A DNA stretch of 64,000 nucleotides from Chitinophagales bacterium (GTDB lineage Bacteria > Bacteroidota > Bacteroidia > Chitinophagales > LD1). The stretch covers positions 146,764 through 210,763 of the forward strand of contig JAHCHW010000003.1 of NCBI GenBank assembly GCA_026129525.1, given 5' to 3'. Below the pieces are notes generated by a model. It had not been told where the DNA came from. It did not search any database and saw only the letters and a list, made by a program, of their open reading frames with translations. Position numbers and translations under genes: made by a program. Below are positions 40,607 to 49,523 of the stretch, piece by piece (positions within the stretch are counted from its first letter, which is position 1; each line of letters opens with the position of its first letter).

Positions 40607-42355
40607 CTACAAGCCCAAATCGTAAATCATACGCATTTGTACGCCCTTGCTTTTGCGGAGCATATCAATGGTTTTATAAATCTCGTATTGTTCGCCCAAT
40701 TCTTCTTTTACCCAGTTGGCGCGTGTGTTGCCAAAGCTCTCTGCCAGTTTTTCACTGAACGATTTTTCTTCAGGGTAAGATTTTAAACGGTATTCTTTCA
40801 CATTCGCTTTTTTAGCAGCATAAGCTATTGCTTCATCTAAGCCGCCCAATTCGTCAATCAAACCGTTCTCCAGTGCCTGGTTGCCTGTCCATACTCTTCC
40901 TTGAGCAATACTTTCAATGTAGTCAACCTCTTTACCTCTGCCTTCTGCCACACGGCTTTTAAATTCTTTATAGGTTTTTTCAACATGGCGTTGAGCAATG
41001 GCGCTTTCTTCGGCATCAAGGGGAGAGGTAATGCCGCCAAGCACACCATGCTTGGTAACTTTTACACGGTCGAAAGTAATGCCCAATTTTTCATTGAACA
41101 TTTTTTGGGCATTGGGCAGCAAGCCGAACACACCAATAGAACCGGTAATACTGTTGGGTTGTGCAAAAATGCGGTCACCCATACAGGCTATGTAATAACC
41201 TCCCGAAGCCGCCACATCGCCAAACGAAATTACCAGCGGTTTTTCTTTTTTAGCGAGCACCAGTTCGCGCCACATTACATCGCTTGCTAAGGCACTGCCA
41301 CCGCCCGAGTTGATGCGAAGCACAATGGCTTTTATGTTTTCGTCCTTACGCAGTTTCGAAAATATTTTGGCATACGTTTCTCCGCCTATTTCATCGTCCT
41401 TGCCTTCACCATCTACTATGTTACCCTGTGCATACACAACCGCAATTTTGGTGGTGGTTTCTACCGGGGCTTTTACCGTGGTGGCATACTTGGCAAGTTC
41501 AATGGCTTCCAAATCTTTCTTCTTATCTACGCCAATCTTTGTTTTCATTTCATCTACCACTTGGTCGTAGTAGTACGTTTCATCTACCAAACCAAATTCT
41601 TTACTGGCTTCGGGAGTTTCGGCTAATAGTCCGTTAACTATTTTATCTAACTGAGCCGTGTCAATATTTCTGTCGCTGGCAATATTATTAAGGAAATAGC
41701 GATACACATCTGCATATAAATACGTTAGCTGCTCGCGATTAGCGGCACTCATATCGCTGCGAAGGAAAGGCTCAATGGCACTTTTGTATGCACCGCAGTG
41801 AAAATCCTGCACTTCAACTCCCAACTTCTGAAACATGTTTTTGAAGTAGCTTATCTCACGCCCAAATCCTTTTAATTCAACAAATCCGTTGGGGTTCAGA
41901 AAAATTTTATCGGCTGCGGCAGCTAAGTAGTACGACTTTTGCGAAACTATCTCGCCATAGGCGTAAACAAATTTTCCTTTCTTGCGGAACTCTTTCAATG
42001 CATCGCGGATAGCTTCAATGGTGGCATAGCCGTTTTCGTTCATACCTAATTGCAGGTAAATACCTTTAATGTTTTCGTCTTCTCCGGCTTTTTTAATGCA
42101 CTCGCGTATTTGTGTAAGTCCTACTGCTTTTTTCATTTTAAAATCGCCCGAACTCAAGCCCGCTAAAGGGTCTTCGGTGGTTTGTTCAGGTATATCGTAA
42201 TTAAGGTCAAGTTTAAGCACCGAATTGGCTTTAACTTTAGCAGGTTTTTCTTTGCCGGCAACTGCCGCTATTCCTGCCAGTAAAAAAATGCCGATAACAC
42301 AAAACAGAAAAAGACCTGTAATGGTGGCGAAAACATACTTAATAAACTGAAGCAT
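40607..42355 (-). CDS. sppA: Signal peptide peptidase SppA, 67 kDa type
   Basis: The 582-residue product has an N-terminal membrane anchor (residues 8-30) and two tandem SppA-type domains. The catalytic dyad of the long form is intact: Lys150 in 'LAAAADKIFLNPNG' (N-terminal half) and Ser384 in 'ISFGDVAASGGYYIACMGD' (C-terminal half), with the oxyanion glycines 'INSGGGSALAS'. It cuts released signal peptides in the inner membrane on the periplasmic side. It is divergent from folK with 69 bases between the starts. Confidence 0.95.
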   Translation of the reverse strand: MLQFIKYVFATITGLFLFCVIGIFLLAGIAAVAGKEKPAKVKANSVLKLDLNYDIPEQTTEDPLAGLSSGDFKMKKAVGLTQIRECIKKAGEDENIKGIYLQLGMNENGYATIEAIRDALKEFRKKGKFVYAYGEIVSQKSYYLAAAADKIFLNPNGFVELKGFGREISYFKNMFQKLGVEVQDFHCGAYKSAIEPFLRSDMSAANREQLTYLYADVYRYFLNNIASDRNIDTAQLDKIVNGLLAETPEASKEFGLVDETYYYDQVVDEMKTKIGVDKKKDLEAIELAKYATTVKAPVETTTKIAVVYAQGNIVDGEGKDDEIGGETYAKIFSKLRKDENIKAIVLRINSGGGSALASDVMWRELVLAKKEKPLVISFGDVAASGGYYIACMGDRIFAQPNSITGSIGVFGLLPNAQKMFNEKLGITFDRVKVTKHGVLGGITSPLDAEESAIAQRHVEKTYKEFKSRVAEGRGKEVDYIESIAQGRVWTGNQALENGLIDELGGLDEAIAYAAKKANVKEYRLKSYPEEKSFSEKLAESFGNTRANWVKEELGEQYEIYKTIDMLRKSKGVQMRMIYDLGL

Positions 42356-42424
42356 ACAATTTGTTTTTAATAGTGTCGGTTAGTGTGAATTTTTATTGGT
42401 TTGCAATAATAATACTTTGCAAGA

Positions 42425-42925
42425 ATGGCTGAAGTGTATCTTTTATTGGGAAGCAACAAAGGGAGGCGGGAGCAATATATCAGCAAGGCAATGCAACTGA
42501 TAGAAACACATTGTGGCAACATAAGCAAAGAATCAAGTATGTACGAAACCGAAGCATGGGGGCTTAAAGAGCAAGCCGCCTTTTTAAATAAAGCTATTTG
42601 CATTACCACTTCTCTTTCGCCTGTGCAGTTACTTCAAGCAATTAAAGCAATAGAGGAGGAAACCGGACGAACCCCGGCTGCTAAATGGGGCCCCCGCGAA
42701 ATTGACATTGATATTCTTTTTTATAACGATGAAGTAATCTCCCTGCCCGAGTTGCAAATTCCACACCCGCATTTGCACGAACGAAAGTTTACCTTAGCTC
42801 CGCTTTGCGAAATTGCGCCTGACATTGTTCATCCTACTCTTAAAAAAAACATCAAAAAACTATTAGCGGAATGTATTGATAATAGCATAGTTAAACTTTT
42901 GACACCTACCGATAAAAACGGCTGA
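42425..42925 (+). CDS. folK: 2-amino-4-hydroxy-6-hydroxymethyldihydropteridine diphosphokinase
   Basis: The 166-residue product has the HPPK signatures 'LLLGSNKGRREQYISKA', 'YETEAWG', 'FLNKAICITTSLSPVQLLQA' and 'WGPREIDIDILFYNDE' (the metal-binding D-x-D), then 'PHPHLHERKFTLAPLCEIAP'. It transfers pyrophosphate from ATP to the pterin for folate synthesis. It stands alone here, with no folP or folB next to it. Confidence 0.95.
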   Translation: MAEVYLLLGSNKGRREQYISKAMQLIETHCGNISKESSMYETEAWGLKEQAAFLNKAICITTSLSPVQLLQAIKAIEEETGRTPAAKWGPREIDIDILFYNDEVISLPELQIPHPHLHERKFTLAPLCEIAPDIVHPTLKKNIKKLLAECIDNSIVKLLTPTDKNG

Positions 42926-42969
42926 AATATGAACTCGGTTGATGCCTGCCAACTTTTAAAAACTCATTC

Positions 42970-42998
42970 TTTGTTTTTCGGTACAAAAGCTATTTTCG
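42970..42998 (+). promoter_or_regulatory. Candidate promoter for the twin lipoprotein genes
   Basis: TTTG at 42970-42973 and TATTTTCG at 42991-42998 are separated by 17 bases, close to the Bacteroidota -33/-7 pattern (one mismatch in the -7 box). The box ends 33 bases before the ATG at 43032. Confidence 0.4.
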
Positions 42999-43031
42999 CA
43001 TTCATTCATTAACCTAAAAAATCAGAAAAAC

Positions 43032-43274
43032 ATGAAAAAAGGAATAATGCTCGCCATTGCTGCGGGAGGATTATTCACCTTCGGACTCACAAGCTGCGGT
43101 GAACAATTTACGCCTATGACGGAAGAGCAAATCAACGCCAAAGTGGAAGAACTTTACAACGAACAGAAAGATGCTAAGTTGCAAGAGTTATCGGCTGCTT
43201 GCCAGGCAAAAGCCGAAGCAGAGGCAAATGCCAAATTTGAAGAAATGAAAAGCGCTGCTACCGCCAGCAAATAA
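43032..43274 (+). CDS. Small lipoprotein, member of a twin pair
   Basis: The 80-residue product has a lipoprotein signal ('AAGGLFTFGLTSC', Cys about residue 22). The mature part is a charged Ala/Glu/Lys-rich helix ('INAKVEELYNEQKDAKLQEL') likely to form a coiled coil. The next gene, 26 bases downstream, has the same plan and related repeats ('DAKLGELQTQADADCNAL'), so the pair arose by duplication. A surface or periplasmic spacer role, like Lpp-type proteins, is possible. Confidence 0.75.
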   Translation: MKKGIMLAIAAGGLFTFGLTSCGEQFTPMTEEQINAKVEELYNEQKDAKLQELSAACQAKAEAEANAKFEEMKSAATASK

Positions 43275-43299
43275 TCGTTAACCGTAAAACAAAAAAAAC

Positions 43300-43752
43300 A
43301 TGAAAAAGATATTTTTTAGACTGTTACCGGTAGTAGCTGCGGGAGCAGTGCTTACCGCCTGCAACAATGCAGAAGAAGTGAAAAAGAAAACCGATGAGCA
43401 GAATGCAAAAATTCAATCGTTGGTTGATGCCAAATTAGGCGAACTGCAAACTCAGGCCGATGCCGACTGCAATGCATTGGTTGACTCTCTTGCTACAGCC
43501 AAATACGATGCTTGGTTTGCTACAGAAGGTAAAAAGAAAGGCGCTAAGCCCGCCCCTAAACCTGCTCCTAAGCCACAAGCTGAAGAACCTAAGAAGCCGG
43601 CAGAACCATCAATTACAAACCGTCCCGGCTCTAACGAAAGTGAAAACAAAGGTACGATTTCGAATCGCCCCGGAAGTAACGAGGCTGAACAAAACAAAAA
43701 CACCAATGTTGGTACTCGTCCTGGAGCTACCAAGTCGGGTGGAAATCAATAA
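43300..43752 (+). CDS. Lipoprotein with Pro/Lys- and Asn/Ser-rich tail, twin of the upstream gene
   Basis: The 150-residue product has a lipoprotein signal ('VVAAGAVLTAC', Cys about 21), a coiled-coil-like segment related to the upstream protein, a Lys-Pro spacer ('GAKPAPKPAPKPQAEEPKKP') that could cross the peptidoglycan, and a C-terminal tail with two ITNRPGSNE/ISNRPGSNE repeats. It is probably co-transcribed with the gene at 43032. A terminator follows. Confidence 0.75.
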   Translation: MKKIFFRLLPVVAAGAVLTACNNAEEVKKKTDEQNAKIQSLVDAKLGELQTQADADCNALVDSLATAKYDAWFATEGKKKGAKPAPKPAPKPQAEEPKKPAEPSITNRPGSNESENKGTISNRPGSNEAEQNKNTNVGTRPGATKSGGNQ

Positions 43753-43772
43753 ACTGATTATTACAAAAAAGC

Positions 43773-43808
43773 AAAAGAGGTTGTCCTTTTTCAAGGCAAC
43801 CTCTTTTT
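43773..43808 (+). terminator. Intrinsic terminator after the twin lipoproteins
   Basis: AAAAGAGGTTGTCCTT pairs with AAGGCAACCTCTTTT with one bulge, and a T-run (TTTTTG) follows. It lies 21 bases after the stop. Confidence 0.8.
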
Positions 43809-43907
43809 GTTTGTATCAGGGGCGTGAATATTGTGGTAGGCAGCGTAAAACCTTTTGATTGAACCGATAAAACGCCTTTCTTTGGCGCTCGCATTTTTTA
43901 TAGAATA

Positions 43908-46841
43908 ATGGAGTATAAGTTTACCGAAATAGAGGATAAGTGGAAGAAGATTTGGGCGGAGAAAGAAGTATATAAAGTTACCGAAGACTCTTCCAAACCC
44001 AAGTATTATGTGTTGGATATGTTTCCGTATCCGAGCGGGGCGGGCTTGCATGTGGGGCATCCGCTGGGCTATGTGGCCAGCGATATTTATGCGCGCTACA
44101 AGCGCATGAAAGGTTACAACGTACTGCACCCCATGGGTTACGATGCCTTTGGTTTGCCTGCCGAGCAATACGCCATCGAAACCGGTACCCACCCTGCCGA
44201 AACCACTGCTAAAGCCATTAAGCGCTATCGCGAACAGTTAGATAAAATAGGATTCAGTTTCGACTGGAGCCGCGAAGTAAAAACCTGCGACCCCGATTAC
44301 TACAAATGGACACAGTGGATTTTCCTTAAACTCTTCAATAGTTGGTACAACAAAGAAGCCAACAAAGCCGAACCGATTGAAACGCTGATAGAGAAACTTA
44401 AGAGTGGAGATTCGAAATTCGAAATTCGAAATTCGAGATTCGAAATTGTTTCGTGGAACGACTTAAGCGACATTGAACAGCAGAACGTGTTGATGAATTA
44501 CCGCTTAGCGTATCTCTCGTTTGCCGAGGTAAACTGGTGCGAGGCGTTGGGCTGTGTGCTTGCAAACGATGAAGTGAAAGACGGCAAAAGCGAGCGCGGA
44601 GGTTACCCGGTAGAGAAACGAAAAATGCGGCAGTGGTTTTTACGCATTACCGAATACAGCGACCGCCTGCTGGAAGGCTTGGAAAAATTAGACTGGAGCG
44701 AAGCCATGAAAGACATGCAGCGCAACTGGATTGGCAGGAGCGAAGGAGCGCTAATTCAATTTTCAATTTTCAATTTTCAATTCTCAATTGAAGTATTCAC
44801 CACCCGCCCCGACACTATTTTTGGAGCTACCTTTATGGTGATTGCACCCGAGCACGAATTGGTGGAAACGCTCACCACTCCCGAACAAAAAGAAGCTATT
44901 GACAAATACATTGCCTACGTAAAAAGCCGCAGCGATGTGGAGCGGCAGCAAGAGAAAAAAGTAACGGGCGAGTTTACCGGCTCCTATGCCGTTAATCCGT
45001 TTACCGGAAAAAATATTCCGGTTTACATTGCGGAGTATGTGCTGGCGGGCTACGGAACGGGCGCTATTATGGCGGTGCCTGCCGATGATGAACGCGACCG
45101 GAAATTTGCCGAAAAATTCGGCTTGTCCATAGTAGATATCATTGACAAAAGCATGTACCCGGGCGCTACCATTGAAGATAAGGTAGGTAAAATGATAAAC
45201 AGCGATTTCCTGAACGGCATGGAAGTGAAAGATGCCATCAGCCGCATCATTGACGAAATTGAAAAACGTGGCATTGGCAAACGCAAAGTAAATTACAAAC
45301 AACGCGATGCCATTTACAGCCGGCAGCGTTACTGGGGCGAGCCTATTCCTATTCGTTATAAACACATAGGCGCACCCGATTTACCTTTTGGCGAAAGCGA
45401 TGATATTCCCATGCCCTTAAGCGAAAGCGAATTGCCTTTGGTGCTGCCCGATGTTACATCCTTTAAACCTGCGGGTGACGGGCGTTCGCCTTTAGCAAAC
45501 AATGCCGAATGGATTAAGAACGGCTACGAAACCGACACCATGCCCGGCTATGCAGGCAGCAGTTGGTATTTTTTGCGCTACATGGACCCGCATAACAACG
45601 AGGCGTTTGCCGCAAAAGATAAACTCAACTACTGGCAAAACGTGGACATTTACTTTGGCGGTGCCGAGCATGCCGTGGGGCACCTGCTCTACAGCCGCAT
45701 GTGGCACAAAGTGCTCTTCGATTTAGGTTACCTGCCCACCGATGAGCCTTTTAAGAAAATGGTGAATCAGGGGATGATACAGGGGAGGAGTGCGTATTGT
45801 TATGTTACTAATGCAGATAAGATTATTACAGAAAAACTTCATAACCTAGGGTATTTTCCACGAGTATTCATTTCAAGAAACAAGGCAAAGGAATTTACTG
45901 TAAATGGAGTTTTTACAAAAGCCGGATTGGCTTCGGTGTATCAGGCGTTCGAAGAAATGACAAAATGCAAAGTAAACTCAGTTGAGAATTTGAGATTATC
46001 CACATTACCGATTGATGTTTCGTTAGTTGAGGAAGATGAATTGAATTGGGAAGCATTCAAGAGTTTAAGTGAAGATAGAAAGGAAGCAAAATATGTATTA
46101 GAAGAAGACGGGAAGTTCTATGTTGAGCGCGAAGTCGAAAAAATGTCCAAGTCCAAATACAACGTTGTAAACCCCGATGACGTTATTGCCAAATACGGTG
46201 CCGATTGTTTCCGTATGTTCGAAATGTTCCTTGGCCCTATTGAGCAAAGTAAACCATGGGACGATAAGGGTATTAGCGGAGTAAGTAACTTTCTGCGTAA
46301 GTTTTGGCGGTTGTTTTACTCATCACAAACCCTCCCCGAAGGGGAGCAACCACCCGTTTTAGATAAAAGTGAGCCTACAAAAGAAGAGTATAAAATTCTT
46401 CACGGCACGTTGAAGAAGTTGGAAAGCGACATTGAGCGCCTCAACTTCAACACCTGCATTTCGGCTTTAATGATTGCCGTAAATGAACTAACCTCGCTTA
46501 ACTGCCACAAGCGCGAAATACTACAGCCCTTGGTTATTGCCATTGCTCCCTTCGCTCCTTTTATTGCCGAAGAACTGTGGGAGAAACTCGGCAACAGCGG
46601 CAGTGTGCATCACCAATCATTCCCTAAAGTGGAAGAAAAATATTTGGTGGAGAGCAGCCATAAATATCCGGTAAGCATTAACGGCAAGGTGCGTGCGGAA
46701 GTGGAATTGCCTTTAGACATTACTCCTGAAGTAGCTGAACAGCAAGTGCTTTCCTTAGATGCCGTAAAGAAATGGACAAATGGCAACCCGCCCAAGAAAT
46801 TCATTTTTGTGAAGGGGAGGATAGTGAATGTGGTAGTTTAA
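43908..46841 (+). CDS. leuS: Leucyl-tRNA synthetase with lineage-specific insertions
   Basis: The 977-residue product has the class Ia motifs HVGH (48-51) and KMSKS (745-749), the CP1 editing domain ('FTTRPDTIFGATFMV', 'GYGTGAIMAVPADDERD'), 'GSSWYFLRYMDPHN', and a C-terminal anticodon-binding part. It charges tRNA-Leu. Three departures are visible: residues ~168-180 'SKFEIRNSRFEI', encoded by a simple repeat; ~282-294 'IQFSIFNFQFSI', encoded by another; and an approximately 45-60-residue extension between 'GRSAYCYV' and 'PIDVSLVEEDE' (about 625-710) in the leucine-specific region before KMSKS, with a locally AT-rich composition. 'QTLPEGEQPP' near residue 807 is a possible fourth insertion. 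All are in frame. Confidence 0.95.
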   Translation: MEYKFTEIEDKWKKIWAEKEVYKVTEDSSKPKYYVLDMFPYPSGAGLHVGHPLGYVASDIYARYKRMKGYNVLHPMGYDAFGLPAEQYAIETGTHPAETTAKAIKRYREQLDKIGFSFDWSREVKTCDPDYYKWTQWIFLKLFNSWYNKEANKAEPIETLIEKLKSGDSKFEIRNSRFEIVSWNDLSDIEQQNVLMNYRLAYLSFAEVNWCEALGCVLANDEVKDGKSERGGYPVEKRKMRQWFLRITEYSDRLLEGLEKLDWSEAMKDMQRNWIGRSEGALIQFSIFNFQFSIEVFTTRPDTIFGATFMVIAPEHELVETLTTPEQKEAIDKYIAYVKSRSDVERQQEKKVTGEFTGSYAVNPFTGKNIPVYIAEYVLAGYGTGAIMAVPADDERDRKFAEKFGLSIVDIIDKSMYPGATIEDKVGKMINSDFLNGMEVKDAISRIIDEIEKRGIGKRKVNYKQRDAIYSRQRYWGEPIPIRYKHIGAPDLPFGESDDIPMPLSESELPLVLPDVTSFKPAGDGRSPLANNAEWIKNGYETDTMPGYAGSSWYFLRYMDPHNNEAFAAKDKLNYWQNVDIYFGGAEHAVGHLLYSRMWHKVLFDLGYLPTDEPFKKMVNQGMIQGRSAYCYVTNADKIITEKLHNLGYFPRVFISRNKAKEFTVNGVFTKAGLASVYQAFEEMTKCKVNSVENLRLSTLPIDVSLVEEDELNWEAFKSLSEDRKEAKYVLEEDGKFYVEREVEKMSKSKYNVVNPDDVIAKYGADCFRMFEMFLGPIEQSKPWDDKGISGVSNFLRKFWRLFYSSQTLPEGEQPPVLDKSEPTKEEYKILHGTLKKLESDIERLNFNTCISALMIAVNELTSLNCHKREILQPLVIAIAPFAPFIAEELWEKLGNSGSVHHQSFPKVEEKYLVESSHKYPVSINGKVRAEVELPLDITPEVAEQQVLSLDAVKKWTNGNPPKKFIFVKGRIVNVVV
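44409..44447 (+). repeat. GATTCGAAATTCGAA simple repeat in frame in leuS
   Basis: Thirty-nine bases consist of about five ATTCGAAA/ATTCGAGA units and encode SKFEIRNSRFEI. The length is a multiple of three, so the frame is kept. It lies in the CP domain region before the editing insertion. Confidence 0.85.
44753..44790 (+). repeat. TTTTCAA simple repeat in frame in leuS
   Basis: AATTCAATTTTCAATTTTCAA-type units cover 38 bases and encode IQFSIFNFQFSI, directly before 'EVFTTRPDT'. It lies at the entrance to the CP1 editing domain, where the family usually has a short variable beta-turn. Confidence 0.85.
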
Positions 46842-47000
46842 TGTTAATAGGCACTGAAGGGTATATTTCAGCTTTTACATCCCTTTGTCCTTCCTACCAT
46901 ACACAATTCTGTTGTATGTTCTTCGTCATTTGGTTTATTCGCCAAACAGCGTCATTTTAGAACCGTCATAAAAATCATTTTAAAGTTTAACAAAGCACTA

Positions 47001-47708
47001 ATGGATTTAAAGCAGGCAAAAGAGTTTAAGAACTATGCAGTGAAACATCACGGCATGAACAGCACACACGTTGAGAGCTACATCAATAAAGTTTACGGCA
47101 ATTCGGGTATAAGTAATTTAACCCGCACTGTAATTGAAGAGCGGCAAATGCCTTTCAGAGAAGTAGATGTTTTTTCGCGGCTGATGATGGACCGTATTAT
47201 TTTCCTCGGCACACCCATTGACGATTACATAGCTGCCATTATACAGGCGCAGTTGTTGTTTTTGGAAAGCAGCGACAGCCGCAGCGATGTACAAATCTAT
47301 ATCAACAGCCCCGGTGGCGAAGTGTATTCCGGCTTAGGAATTTACGACACCATGCAATATGTAAATATGGACGTTGCCACCATTTGCACAGGTATGGCAG
47401 CCAGCATGGCAGCGGTAATACTTTGCGCGGGCGAAAAGGGAAAACGCACTGCCTTAAAACATGCGCGTATAATGATTCACCAGCCGCTTGGCGGCATTGG
47501 CGGAAAAGCCAGCGAAATTGAAATTTCGCTCAAGGAGATTCAGAAAATTAAAGACGAGTTGTACGAGATAATTGCTCATCATTCCGGACAGCCTATTGAA
47601 AAAGTAGCTAAAGACAGCGACCGCGATTACTGGATGATTAGTCAGGAAGCCAAAGACTACGGAATGATAGATGAAGTACTTGTTCGCAATGCCAAGCGCG
47701 GTGCATAG
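47001..47708 (+). CDS. clpP: ATP-dependent Clp protease proteolytic subunit
   Basis: The 235-residue product has the serine protease triad Ser135 ('CTGMAASMAAVIL'), His160 ('ARIMIHQPLGG') and a likely Asp205 ('VAKDSDRDYW'). It also has 'YINSPGGEVYSGLGIYDTMQ'. The length includes a ~30-residue N-terminal leader typical of a propeptide. It forms a 14-subunit chamber that degrades proteins unfolded by ClpX, the next gene, 51 bases downstream. The clpP-clpX order is the common bacterial arrangement. Confidence 0.96.
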   Translation: MDLKQAKEFKNYAVKHHGMNSTHVESYINKVYGNSGISNLTRTVIEERQMPFREVDVFSRLMMDRIIFLGTPIDDYIAAIIQAQLLFLESSDSRSDVQIYINSPGGEVYSGLGIYDTMQYVNMDVATICTGMAASMAAVILCAGEKGKRTALKHARIMIHQPLGGIGGKASEIEISLKEIQKIKDELYEIIAHHSGQPIEKVAKDSDRDYWMISQEAKDYGMIDEVLVRNAKRGA

Positions 47709-47759
47709 TACAACATTTGTTTACTTTTAACGTAAAGCATCCTTGAAGGAACTAAAATT

Positions 47760-48992
47760 ATGAAGAAGGAACAGGAACCGGGTTGTTCTTTTTGCGGACG
47801 CAAAAAGCGCGAAACCCAAATACTTATTTCAGGCATAGAGGGGCATATTTGCGAAAACTGTGTTAATCAGGCACAGCAAATAATTGACGAAGAACTTTTT
47901 CAGAAACATAAAAAGTTTCAGTTCTCGCTGCCCAATTCCATAAAGCCTAAGGACATTAAAAAGTTCCTCGATCAATATGTAATAGGGCAGGACGATGCAA
48001 AAAAATTCATAAGCGTTGCGGTTTACAATCACTACAAGCGACTTAACCAGGGCAAAAACGATGAAGTAGAAATTGAGAAGAGCAACATACTAATGGTTGG
48101 ACAAACCGGAACAGGCAAAACGCTTTTAGCCCGCTCTATTGCCAAATTTTTGAACGTGCCGTTTACTATTGTTGACGCTACCGTGTTTACCGAAGCCGGT
48201 TATGTAGGCGAAGATGTTGAAAGCATCCTCTCTCGCCTGTTGCAGGTGTGTAATTACGATGTTACAGCCGCCCAGCACGGTATTATTTACATTGATGAGA
48301 TTGATAAAATTTCGCGTAAGGGCGACAATCCTTCTATAACCCGCGATGTAAGCGGAGAAGGAGTACAGCAGGCAATGCTCAAATTGCTGGAAGGAACCGA
48401 AGTACTCGTTCCGCCACAGGGAGGAAGAAAACATCCTGAACAAAAAATGGTAAAACTCGATACCTCAAACATACTGTTCATTTGCGGTGGTGCTTTTGAA
48501 GGTATTGACCGTGTTATTGCCTCACGTATGAACCAAAGCAAGGTTGGGTTTAAAAAAGGAAAAGAGAAAGAACAGGTGGATACCGATAATTTGCTCCAAT
48601 ACATTTCTCCGCTCGACCTCCGCACCTTCGGACTAATTCCCGAACTCATAGGTCGTGTGCCGGTGCTGGTTCATTTAGATCCATTAGACAAACAAGCCCT
48701 TCGCTCCATACTTACCGAGCCTAAAAATGCTTTACTGAAACAATACAAGAAAATATTTAAGGCAGATAATATTACTCTAACCTTTGAAGAAGATGCTATT
48801 GACTACATAGTGGATAAAGCAATGGAGTTTAAACTGGGTGCGCGCGGACTTCGTTCAATATGCGAAGCCATTATGAACGATGCCATGTTCGAGCTTCCTT
48901 CGCAAACTCAAATAAAGGAGTTAGTTGTAACCCGCGATTTTGTAGAAGAAAAATTTGAACGCGCCAACGTTAACCGCCTTAAAGTTGCTTGA
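47760..48992 (+). CDS. clpX: ATP-dependent Clp protease ATP-binding subunit ClpX
   Basis: The 410-residue product has an N-terminal C4 zinc-binding domain (C9, C12, C31, C34), Walker A 'GQTGTGKT', Walker B 'IIYIDEIDKI', sensor and 'GGRKHPEQKM' pore-region loops, and a C-terminal 'GARGLRSICEAIM' helical lid. It unfolds tagged substrates and feeds ClpP. It is the second gene of the clpPX unit and is followed by terminators. Confidence 0.97.
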   Translation: MKKEQEPGCSFCGRKKRETQILISGIEGHICENCVNQAQQIIDEELFQKHKKFQFSLPNSIKPKDIKKFLDQYVIGQDDAKKFISVAVYNHYKRLNQGKNDEVEIEKSNILMVGQTGTGKTLLARSIAKFLNVPFTIVDATVFTEAGYVGEDVESILSRLLQVCNYDVTAAQHGIIYIDEIDKISRKGDNPSITRDVSGEGVQQAMLKLLEGTEVLVPPQGGRKHPEQKMVKLDTSNILFICGGAFEGIDRVIASRMNQSKVGFKKGKEKEQVDTDNLLQYISPLDLRTFGLIPELIGRVPVLVHLDPLDKQALRSILTEPKNALLKQYKKIFKADNITLTFEEDAIDYIVDKAMEFKLGARGLRSICEAIMNDAMFELPSQTQIKELVVTRDFVEEKFERANVNRLKVA

Positions 48993-49022
48993 TACCGGAA
49001 ATATTTTCGGTATAAAAAAGAT

Positions 49023-49056
49023 AAGTCCCGCTGCCTAAACAGTGGGACTTTCTTTT
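49023..49056 (+). terminator. Intrinsic terminator after clpX
   Basis: AAGTCCCGCTG (49023-49033) pairs with CAGTGGGACTT (49040-49050) with one G-T wobble and is followed by TCTTTT. A smaller hairpin (ATACCGGAAATATTTTCGGTAT, 48992-49013) overlaps the clpX stop and may assist. Confidence 0.8.
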
Positions 49057-49149
49057 AACCCTAAAACCAAAACCTTGAAACTTATTATTTACCCTACAAC
49101 TTTAATATAACCCCAGCTTCGGGTTTTGTCAAGTGCTTTTTGCAAAAAA

Positions 49150-49179
49150 ATAACCCCTCCCGAAAACGGAAGAGGTTAT
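49150..49179 (-). terminator. Intrinsic terminator for the His-rich secreted gene (minus strand)
   Basis: ATAACCCCTCCCG (49150-49162) pairs with CGGAAGAGGTTAT (49167-49179) around AAAA, with mismatches. On the minus strand the hairpin is followed by a run of T (complement of AAAAAAA at 49144-49150), so it ends the gene at 49200-49523. The plus-strand side lacks a T-run. Confidence 0.75.
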
Positions 49180-49199
49180 ACCAACTAACCCACAAATTG

Positions 49200-49523
49200 T
49201 TAACGCGTTTGCCTGTCGTGTTTTTGAATAAAAATGTTTTGGTTTAACCGCGCTTGTTCGGCTTTTAGGTGGGCGCGCTCACAATGGGTAATCCTTCCAT
49301 CTAACTGAGCTAACTTTTTTGAATGCCTCACCTGTGCTTGTTGCAGTTGCAATTGTGCGGCTTCCTTTTGCGTAAGCTGCCCTGTTGCCATGCCGTGCTT
49401 AATTCGTTGTTGTTGATGTGCATGATGTTTGGCATAGCGATGCTGCTTGTGTGGATGCGCCTGTACTGTTTCTACAAAAAATACACTTATTAAAAGGGCG
49501 AGTGCGGCTGTAATCGGTTTCAT
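49200..49523 (-). CDS. His/Gln-rich secreted protein
   Basis: The ATG at 49523 gives 107 residues with a signal peptide ('ITAALALLISVFFVETVQA', cleavage near residue 22). The frame is open to 49550, but that ATG gives a worse signal. The mature start is His-rich ('HPHKQHRYAKHHAHQQQ'), and the rest follows the pattern 'GQLTQKEAAQLQLQQAQVR', 'DGRITHCERAHLKAEQAR', 'IFIQKHD' seen in small periplasmic proteins with paired LTxxE helices. Metal binding or envelope stress is plausible. Confidence 0.75.
   Translation of the reverse strand: MKPITAALALLISVFFVETVQAHPHKQHRYAKHHAHQQQRIKHGMATGQLTQKEAAQLQLQQAQVRHSKKLAQLDGRITHCERAHLKAEQARLNQNIFIQKHDRQTR

Noticed and set aside
46321..46360. CTCCCCGAAGGGGAG in leuS as a copy of the GCCTCACCCC element
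   Set aside because: It is a short palindrome giving 'LPEGEQPP', similar in style, but it lacks the element's two-part layout. It is noted only as a possible remnant.
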